The notes beneath the pieces are model-generated. The model was given only the letters and a program-made list of their open reading frames with translations, was not told where the DNA came from and made no database searches. A DNA stretch of 8,109 nucleotides. Origin: Candidatus Omnitrophota bacterium (GTDB lineage: Bacteria; Omnitrophota; Gorgyraeia; Gygaellales; Profunditerraquicolaceae). A program made the translations under genes and the position numbers. This document shows positions 1-6,508 of this stretch, piece by piece. Location: NCBI GenBank assembly GCA_026387485.1, contig JAPLLQ010000076.1:50206-58314 (forward strand). Reading direction: 5' to 3'. The number at the start of each line of letters is the position of its first letter. Positions within the stretch are counted from its first letter, which is position 1.

Positions 1-3000
1 ATGGTATATGACCGGCAACTTAGTGAATGGCATCCTGGAGGGGGGGATTGGTCGAAATTCTTCGGACAGGAAGGCGTAAGTAGGAAAGGCTTTTCAGCAG
101 ACGCGGTAGAAAAAGTACGTACAATATTAACCGATGGTAGGTATAGACCCGAGCCATCAGAAGCAGCGGGTTTTTCTTTAGAAGATATTCGAGCCGGCGC
201 GGAAAGAGTGCTAGAAAAAGACGAGCTTGTTTCGTTTAAGTTTTTAGAGACTATTGATAAATTAGAGAGAATTCTGCCATATCTATATGAGATGGTCAGA
301 AAGATAATCACCGAAGATCTGCTTAAGTATGACAAAATTATTATTTTAGGTCGCGATGCGGAAATATTTTATGATGCCTTAAAGGCTGTATTAATAGGTA
401 GACCTGAGGCCGAGAAAATAACATTGCTTCCTGCAAGCAAGAACTTTCTTATCAACTTAAATTCGCGCACAACTAAACAGGACAGAGAAGAATTCTTGAC
501 AAGCCATGGTTTAAATGAAGGTACGCTAAAAAATGGCAAGACACTTTTAATAGATACAGGGTATGTTGGTTCGGCGGGACAGCTCCTTATTGAGGTTATG
601 CAAAGACTATATATGATTTCTGATATTTGGCAGAGAGTCCATATTAAACTTGTAGCTATTTATCCAGGTGCCACAGGTGTCGTCCCTGCAAATCTTGTTA
701 TAAACCAGATGATTTTAACTGATCCAGGTGAAGACACTTTAAATAAAGAATTTCCTAAGAGCAATAGGCCGCGCATAGTGCGGGGAGTCAATTTTACCGT
801 GGCCGACGCAATACAAGCGTTGCCTCATTTTTACCATCGTCCTTACGCGCTAGAGCGGTCTAGTGACGGGAAGCTCGTAGTAATTTCTAGTCCGGTGCTC
901 GATGATATGACGTCCGACATTGACCGTCCGAACGATGTCAATGTAGATAATGACAATCCGGTCTTAGCGATGATTATCCAGCGCAGGGTGGTGGAATATT
1001 TTAATGCTAGACGACAGGAATTATTAGCTACCCCCGCCGTCGCATCCGCCCCCGCCGCCCAACCCGCCGGTCAGGCACAGAAAGACAAGAAAACCAATCT
1101 GATTCACGTGATGGCGGGGACAGAGGAACTGCCGGATGATTATAAAGCCAGGTTTGCTCGAGCAATAAATGAAACCCCCGCGCAATACTTAGACAGATTA
1201 CGTAATTCCGAATACGAAATAGAGGTAATCATTGCAGATAATCCTAGGCAGCTTAAGGAGTACGCAGAGATGGTTGGCTTTAGAGATGATGTCGGAAATG
1301 CATTCGGATACAATAACAATGGTCAAGCTCAGGTCTACGTCTTAAAAGGCCATGAAAGAGACGCGAATGTGATGTCACACGAAGCAATCGAAGCTATGGG
1401 ACGGCAGGCAATAGATGACGTAGACAGCGCAGGCGCAGAGACGGGGGAAGAAAATAGACTCTCACCGTCAGCGAGTAATCAAGAACTATTGGAGTCAGCC
1501 CATTCTTTAGCCGAGTTTTTAGTCAGCGAGTATCCCCAGGTAGCTGAAGACGGCAGTCTTAATTATTATATTGCTGGCTCTTTGGGTGTTATGTTGCTAT
1601 TGCAGGCGGAGAATATAGAGGTTTTAGAAGAAGGAGCACTGCCATCTATTTCCGTAAGACAAATTATTCCGGTTACTTCATCAGTAAGAAGCAGTTTAAC
1701 GCAGTTTATAAGACAAATTGGCGACTTTGATTATGTACCGTTAGAACAATATCGAAAGATACCATTGAGACAGAATAACAGATTGGCTAAGGGTGGAAAT
1801 GAAAGATTGCAATTTGCTAAAATGCCGGAAAAGGTAAGGAGGGCATTTAAGAAAACCGATTCTCGCAGCATGATGTCCGATCCTCTTACTACTCTGGCCT
1901 ATAATCCGGTAAGGGTAATAATAAACGGAAGAGAATTTTACATTACATCTCCCCTTGTATTGGCAGGGTATAAGTTCCTCCACCTTTTAAATAATAAAGT
2001 TTTTGACAAGCCAGAAAAACTTACCTCTGATTTAAAGATTTTACTTGAGGCAGCAGGAGAGTTACATAGCAGAAAAGAAATCATTGAGTTTATCCACAAT
2101 ATCTTGATAAATTACAACTTACCATACCCAAATAGCGAAGTCGCCTTCTTTAACCACCTTTCCCTTAAAGGCCAGATAGAGAAACTATATAAGGAAGTTA
2201 TCAATTCCGACCCAAATGCGCCATACCTTGAAAGCTTATCTTGGGTCAAAGAAAGATATTCTGGCATCTTGAAAGTATTGCAAAGGCTAAAGAATCCAGA
2301 TTCCAAGGCAAAATTAGTTGCATTCTTAAATAGAAATAGAAAACATATAGATATATGGTTTGCGCCGGCAGAATCGAGAAACTTGGGATTGATAGCGGAT
2401 TTAATTTTGGAAAGTGAGGACTTACGTAGGGAGATAGAAATAGGATCTCCGGGTACATTGAAAGATTTGGTTCTTAATAAAGCATCTTTGCTCGAGTTTC
2501 TTAAAAGGAATCCATGGATATGGTATAAATATTCAGATCGTCTTCCAAAAGAGTCCTTAGATTATTTGCCCGGTCGTAGCGAGCTATTAGATATTCTTAT
2601 GGAAATCGAAGAAAACAATATAGATGAAGAACTATCAGTTTTAGGTAAAATCTTTCGTCCGGATAAAGTCGAGTATGAATTAAGAAACGTGTTAAAAATG
2701 AGGGATGGCGGCGATGTACGGTTGCGTAGGCAAATCGTCCATATGATGGCAGAAGGTTTGGCTAAATTAGATAGGGAAGCTTTGATTCGTTTGGCGGATG
2801 CGCTTAGTAATCAAATAGTTAGGCATTCAGACAAGGCAATAGGAGGTACTTTGGTTGCAATAAGCTTAGAAGAAAAAAAGACATACTTAGACAAAGTTCG
2901 TAAAGATTTTGGGTTAGAAGTCGCTTACACATCCGTTCCTACCGCCCAGCCCGTCGGAGCGCAGACGGATAGAGGCGCCTTTGATTTGGATAAAGAGCTA

Positions 3001-3390
3001 AACGGGTTAGGGCTTAATTCAGAGGTTATCTATGCCCTAAATGTGGCGCAGGAAAACGGAGGATATTTATATCATGCCGGCGTGGAGGGTATCGCAGCTA
3101 GAGGCTCAGAAACAGGCGATTTTAATCAGGGATATCCCTTAAAGCCTGAGCCGGGTAAGTTAATTAAAGCAAGATCGTTCAGCGTGGCTGTAAGCTCAGG
3201 GTATGTGGGAGACGCCTTAAACGATCCTTACAAAGCTAGTTCCTTATATTATTGGGATCGCGGTTCCAAAGAATGGGAGCAGCATCGTAACCCTGCTCTT
3301 TACCGTATCCCCATACAGGCTATAGTCAATTTATTAAAAGAATGGGCAGAAAGAATTAACGAGGTTGGAAATAGCGACTGGCGGTCCTAG
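1..3390 (+). CDS. Giant multidomain protein with a nucleotidyltransferase-like domain (5' end uncertain)
   Basis: Not a family I can name as a whole. The frame opens on an ATG at the first base, so no ribosome site is visible and the gene may begin upstream; 1129 residues are seen. Residues 75-290 form an alpha/beta block with ILGRDAE (115-121) and LIDTGYVGSAGQ (183-194), resembling the RD...D-G-GS pattern of HAD- or phosphoribosyltransferase-like domains. An Ala/Pro linker follows at 343-364. A block at 366-470 contains SHEAIEA (459-465). Residues 515-685 look like a nucleotidyltransferase fold: AGSLG (525-529), GDFDYV (574-579), VRVIING (637-643), then SPLVLAGYK and DKPEKLTSDLKILL. Residues 690-960 are mostly helical with no motif I know. 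A second linker at 977-990 precedes a C-terminal block with YLYHAG (1022-1027). No signal peptide or membrane segment is seen, so it is probably cytoplasmic. The frame is clearly coding; the domain assignments are inference. Confidence 0.85.
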   Translation: MVYDRQLSEWHPGGGDWSKFFGQEGVSRKGFSADAVEKVRTILTDGRYRPEPSEAAGFSLEDIRAGAERVLEKDELVSFKFLETIDKLERILPYLYEMVRKIITEDLLKYDKIIILGRDAEIFYDALKAVLIGRPEAEKITLLPASKNFLINLNSRTTKQDREEFLTSHGLNEGTLKNGKTLLIDTGYVGSAGQLLIEVMQRLYMISDIWQRVHIKLVAIYPGATGVVPANLVINQMILTDPGEDTLNKEFPKSNRPRIVRGVNFTVADAIQALPHFYHRPYALERSSDGKLVVISSPVLDDMTSDIDRPNDVNVDNDNPVLAMIIQRRVVEYFNARRQELLATPAVASAPAAQPAGQAQKDKKTNLIHVMAGTEELPDDYKARFARAINETPAQYLDRLRNSEYEIEVIIADNPRQLKEYAEMVGFRDDVGNAFGYNNNGQAQVYVLKGHERDANVMSHEAIEAMGRQAIDDVDSAGAETGEENRLSPSASNQELLESAHSLAEFLVSEYPQVAEDGSLNYYIAGSLGVMLLLQAENIEVLEEGALPSISVRQIIPVTSSVRSSLTQFIRQIGDFDYVPLEQYRKIPLRQNNRLAKGGNERLQFAKMPEKVRRAFKKTDSRSMMSDPLTTLAYNPVRVIINGREFYITSPLVLAGYKFLHLLNNKVFDKPEKLTSDLKILLEAAGELHSRKEIIEFIHNILINYNLPYPNSEVAFFNHLSLKGQIEKLYKEVINSDPNAPYLESLSWVKERYSGILKVLQRLKNPDSKAKLVAFLNRNRKHIDIWFAPAESRNLGLIADLILESEDLRREIEIGSPGTLKDLVLNKASLLEFLKRNPWIWYKYSDRLPKESLDYLPGRSELLDILMEIEENNIDEELSVLGKIFRPDKVEYELRNVLKMRDGGDVRLRRQIVHMMAEGLAKLDREALIRLADALSNQIVRHSDKAIGGTLVAISLEEKKTYLDKVRKDFGLEVAYTSVPTAQPVGAQTDRGAFDLDKELNGLGLNSEVIYALNVAQENGGYLYHAGVEGIAARGSETGDFNQGYPLKPEPGKLIKARSFSVAVSSGYVGDALNDPYKASSLYYWDRGSKEWEQHRNPALYRIPIQAIVNLLKEWAERINEVGNSDWRS

Positions 3391-6300
3391 GATCAGAGAA
3401 ATTCGAAAAGAAATAGGACTGGGACCTGTTACTCAGAAAGGAATAATCTGGAATAAAATTTCAACTAACAGGGTCGTTTCTATCACCAAGGAAGTCAACA
3501 ACATCGTCAAAGCGCTTGAGAGCGTACGAAAAGACAGGTTAACCGAAATAATAAAACCCTATATGGGGCAGGCAACTGACAGCGAGATAGGCCACGTAGC
3601 AGAAGCTTATAGCCGTTCGCTTAAAGCCGCCGAAGGTGACGTTAAGTTAAAAGCGTTGATTAGTAACTCTTTTGCTATAGCCCTTTTTATTCATTCTGGC
3701 GAACGGCGTAAGGGCGGAAATGCCCCTTCTTATATCGTGCATCCTGCTGACATGGCAAAAGATATTGCGGATAACCCTATGGGCAGCGCTAAGGATACTG
3801 TTAATGCCATATGTGAGGCCTGGTTACATGATACTATAGAAGATGCCCAGCTTGGATTCTGGGGCCAGGAGGTTCTTAGGTATAATCCCAAAGCTGATTT
3901 AGCTGCCGAGGTTCGAGCCATTATAAGGAATAAAACAAATTATCAGATATTAAAAGATCTAGATACGCTAACTAGGCGGTATACCGTAACCGAGACAGAG
4001 AAAAAATATTTTACCCGGATCAAGAATGGTTCAAAACTTGCAAAGAGGGTTAAATTTGCTGACCTTAAAAATAATTTCAGCCACTTTATGGAAGTAGAGG
4101 AGGATGAATTCCCGCAGAACTTCTTCGATAACCACACTCAGCCGTTTATTTTTGATTTTATTAAAGATGCCCCTGTAACCGATGAGGCTAAGATTGGCCT
4201 GCTCAGGATTATGCTGCCGCAATCTCTCCACCCGAAACTCAAGGTTAGTGATAGGCAGAGGAAATCGATTATTGATGCAATCGCTGCCTTGGAAAATGAG
4301 CTTCCCGCCCCTGCAGCCCAGATAACCAGGTTAAGCAAGATGCACGCCGATTCTGCAGAGATATCCAAGACCATTAATGTTCTGAAGGATAATGGGTGGC
4401 GAAGGAGTTGGCTGGTTTATCGCATTCTCGCCCAAATATACGCTGAATCAGTATTATATTATCTGTGGCATCTATTCGATAATCAAAAGGGCAATCCGGT
4501 ATATGAAGTAGGTGTATGCGCAGTCATTCAAGATTATCTACGAAAAGAGTTTGGACTCATGCCGGATGATGTGGCGTTTATTAGGGAAAAATTTGTGATC
4601 CTTGGTCCGGATAATAAGAGTGGGTATATGTATGTTTGGACCGATATAACTGTCTTAGGTGTAAATATCGGTGATATGCGTATGCTCGGAACTGAGATTA
4701 CAGACTGGGATACCCAGGCCAAGCACGTTATCATAAAGATGCGGATAGATAAAGATGCAATCAACAAGATATTGGATGCATTTCTTGAGCGTATAAATCA
4801 ACCGAAACCGAATTTAGACCGATTCGATCAGCCACCTTCGCAGTCAGAAAAAGAGCGTTTTATTGACGATACAGAGGTGAAGTTCGGGCAAAAGCTGGGC
4901 GACTGGCGGTATGAAGGAAATGATCCGAATGCTATTATAGAAAAAGGCACAGGGCAACGTGCCTTCCGGAAGCCTGCTATACTAGGACAAAGAGTCGGGC
5001 GGTTTAAGGTTGCTAATGGTACGGTTAAATCCGCTGTCCCCGCATCCGCTCCTGCTGTCACCTCCGCCCAGCCGGCTGAAGGTAAGGCAGTGGTAGTGGC
5101 GACACAGGGGGGTCCGGATGCGCTTGCATCCGCCGCGGCATTGTCCGACAGTAGGCTTAGAGAACAAGTCGAGAGAGCGATAGGATTTGGCAGAGTTTTT
5201 GTGACGGGGATGGGGGAGATTATAGTACAGGAAGGTAAAAAATACCGTTTTATTTCTGAGATCAGCGAAACGGATCACGAAAGAACTTTAAACCAAGTGA
5301 AAGCGAGAAGGTTGCAAATTGCGGTTGCACAAAGCCGTAACGATCCGAGTGAAGGAGAAGTAGCAAAGGCTTTAAGGGAGGATAATCGTTCTGCGGTAGA
5401 GGGGTTTGGTAGTTATACGGTAGCGGATCGCGATATTCCAGGTATAGAGAAAGAGTTATTCGAAAGAATTAGTGCGGCAGTCTCACGCGGTAATCTTGAC
5501 CGCTTGCTGCAAGATGGAAACAACATATTTGAGCGAAAATACAGATTTGTAGGCAAGGATGGCAGGGAACAGGCGTATACCCAGCGGATTATGGGGTCTG
5601 TTGAAGGTGGTGGTTTTAGAATATTCCACGCACCCGCGGCGCAGGTGCCAGAAATATTAGCTTACCTTAGCCGGTTATGGGGAAAGATAAACGACAAGGA
5701 TGAAATGAATATCGAGCAGAAGAAAAAGGCGTTAGCCGAATATGAATGGTGGTTTTTTCAATGTAATCCATCGGGTAGAGCAGGGGCTTCTCTTGGTGAC
5801 GCCATGTCCATGATCGCGCAGATTGCTTTAGGTATCGAGCTACGGAGAGAATATATTCATCAGGACCTAATCGCGTTGTCTTCAACGTTAGAGAATTATG
5901 TTGCTGGAAGAGCGAAGGAATTTCAAGTACCCGAGACCCGAGCCGCGCCCATTGATAAAACAGGCGGTATTGATGGTTCGACAGACTCACCATCAATTCC
6001 TAAGAAAAGTGAGGGGCCGGGAGGCATTGACTTCCGCGGGCTACCGATTGTGACCCAACCGATGCCGAAACCCTTAGGCGGTGATCCTTCGCTTCGCTCA
6101 GGACTCCCTTTGGTCGCAGTCCCTAATATAAAATTGGATAAAGAGTGGGGCGAGATTGAGAATATGCTTAATGGCGGGATCATCCCTTCTATCGATCGAA
6201 TTAAAGACTATCTCGCTCTCTCCTGTAAATCTGAGGATTGTCAGGCCAGAATAGATAAGGCCTTAAGCTGTATTGCGGGTATCCTAAGGATTGAAGAAGA

Positions 6301-6436
6301 ACGTTGCTCTGTAACTGACGCGGCATTAAAGCAATTATTGGTATTATTAGAATCAGATAAGTCGGCTAATGAATTACAGTTGAGCTTGGCAAAGATAGAG
6401 GTTTTAGCCAAAGAGCCGGCTTTGATAGGTCAATAA
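3365..6436 (+). CDS. Giant multidomain protein with RelA/SpoT-type HD hydrolase domain
   Basis: The 1023-residue frame overlaps the previous gene by 26 nt and starts at TTG with GAGG directly abutting it, so the start is doubtful; the first ATG is codon 67 (3563), and the open frame reaches back to 3338. Residues 100-245 match the (p)ppGpp-hydrolase HD domain: RRKGG (114-118), YIVHP (H126), WLHDTIED (H155, D156, E159, D160), a DTLTRR segment (200-205) and VKFADLKNN (D233, N237). No RelA-type synthetase motif follows. Residues 335-475 are an unnamed alpha/beta block. An Ala/Pro linker lies at 556-573. Residues 680-850 form another unnamed block with FHAP, EYEWWF and RAGASLGD (805-812). A Gly/Pro-rich linker (855-925) with GGIDFRGLPIVTQP precedes a helical C-terminus with four cysteines (954, 959, 969, 981). 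The domain fits metal-dependent hydrolysis of a nucleotide 3'-pyrophosphate, but the substrate is not shown. No signal peptide is seen. Confidence 0.85.
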   Translation: MEIATGGPRIREIRKEIGLGPVTQKGIIWNKISTNRVVSITKEVNNIVKALESVRKDRLTEIIKPYMGQATDSEIGHVAEAYSRSLKAAEGDVKLKALISNSFAIALFIHSGERRKGGNAPSYIVHPADMAKDIADNPMGSAKDTVNAICEAWLHDTIEDAQLGFWGQEVLRYNPKADLAAEVRAIIRNKTNYQILKDLDTLTRRYTVTETEKKYFTRIKNGSKLAKRVKFADLKNNFSHFMEVEEDEFPQNFFDNHTQPFIFDFIKDAPVTDEAKIGLLRIMLPQSLHPKLKVSDRQRKSIIDAIAALENELPAPAAQITRLSKMHADSAEISKTINVLKDNGWRRSWLVYRILAQIYAESVLYYLWHLFDNQKGNPVYEVGVCAVIQDYLRKEFGLMPDDVAFIREKFVILGPDNKSGYMYVWTDITVLGVNIGDMRMLGTEITDWDTQAKHVIIKMRIDKDAINKILDAFLERINQPKPNLDRFDQPPSQSEKERFIDDTEVKFGQKLGDWRYEGNDPNAIIEKGTGQRAFRKPAILGQRVGRFKVANGTVKSAVPASAPAVTSAQPAEGKAVVVATQGGPDALASAAALSDSRLREQVERAIGFGRVFVTGMGEIIVQEGKKYRFISEISETDHERTLNQVKARRLQIAVAQSRNDPSEGEVAKALREDNRSAVEGFGSYTVADRDIPGIEKELFERISAAVSRGNLDRLLQDGNNIFERKYRFVGKDGREQAYTQRIMGSVEGGGFRIFHAPAAQVPEILAYLSRLWGKINDKDEMNIEQKKKALAEYEWWFFQCNPSGRAGASLGDAMSMIAQIALGIELRREYIHQDLIALSSTLENYVAGRAKEFQVPETRAAPIDKTGGIDGSTDSPSIPKKSEGPGGIDFRGLPIVTQPMPKPLGGDPSLRSGLPLVAVPNIKLDKEWGEIENMLNGGIIPSIDRIKDYLALSCKSEDCQARIDKALSCIAGILRIEEERCSVTDAALKQLLVLLESDKSANELQLSLAKIEVLAKEPALIGQ
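5115..5132. repeat. Small perfect inverted repeat inside the second giant gene
   Basis: CGGATGC and GCATCCG pair perfectly around a four-base GCTT loop. It lies just after the Ala/Pro linker and is read as part of Gly-Pro-Asp-Ala-Leu-Ala. A similar small stem, AAGGCAC and GTGCCTT with an 8-nt loop, lies at 4944-4965 just before the same linker. Both are seen directly; a role is not shown and chance is possible in a GC-rich stretch. Confidence 0.4.
5969..5997. repeat. REP-like palindrome read in frame (TCGACAGACTC type)
   Basis: ATTGATGGT and ACCATCAAT form a perfect 9-bp inverted repeat around the 11-nt loop TCGACAGACTC. The sequence resembles the widespread GGTTCGACAGGCTCACC class of dispersed bacterial palindromes (from memory, not searched). 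It is translated without breaking the frame, as Ile-Asp-Gly-Ser-Thr-Asp-Ser-Pro-Ser-Ile, in the Gly/Pro-rich linker of the second giant protein. An imperfect direct repeat, GGCGGTATTGA at 5963 and GGAGGCATTGA at 6020, brackets it. Confidence 0.65.
6083..6107. repeat. REP-like element read in frame (TTCGCTTCGCTCAGGA type)
   Basis: The core CCTTCGCTTCGCTCAGGA with outer TCCT and AGGA arms resembles the dispersed TCCTGAGCGAAGCGAAGGA repeat class seen in many environmental bacterial genomes (from memory). It lies about 110 bp after the previous palindrome in the same linker and is translated as Asp-Pro-Ser-Leu-Arg-Ser-Gly-Leu. The pairing is weaker than in the first element, so the identification rests mainly on sequence resemblance. 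Confidence 0.5.
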
Positions 6437-6502
6437 AAGGGGCGCTTACCTTCCCAAAGGTTTATCAGCCAAAAGAAGGCCCCAAAATTCGCGCCCCTTT
6501 TT
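6435..6502. terminator. Structured two-way intrinsic terminator between convergent genes
   Basis: AAAAGGGGCGC at 6435-6445 pairs perfectly with GCGCCCCTTTT at 6491-6501, an 11-bp stem. Reading rightwards it ends in TTTTTATTTAATT; reading leftwards it ends in CTTTTATTG, so it can stop both the second giant gene (whose stop codon overlaps the stem base) and the ORF6N gene. The roughly 45-nt loop is itself structured: ACCTT/AAGGT (6448-6461) and GCC/GGC (6468-6480) can form two side hairpins, giving a three-way junction shape unusual for a plain terminator. Confidence 0.75.
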
Positions 6503-6508
6503 ATTTAA

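Noticed and set aside
1375..1400. HExxH zinc peptidase motif
   Set aside because: The sequence is HEAIE, without the second histidine; kept only as a low-interest observation.
3338..3390. Programmed -1 ribosomal frameshift joining the two giant genes
   Set aside because: The second frame is +1 (or -2) relative to the first, and no classical slippery heptamer in the right frame is present.
4367..4790. RelA/SpoT synthetase domain after the HD domain
   Set aside because: The segment after the HD domain shows none of the expected synthetase motifs for ATP and GDP/GTP binding, and its tryptophan-rich pattern is different.
5760..5810. Fic-type AMP-transferase motif at NPSGRAGASLGD
   Set aside because: The essential HPFxxGNGR pattern, including the catalytic histidine, is missing.
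1741..6183. Many minus-strand frames of 60-110 codons opposite the giant genes
   Set aside because: They lie wholly inside long forward coding frames, lack ribosome sites and family features, and look like shadows; two of them only translate the REP-like repeats.
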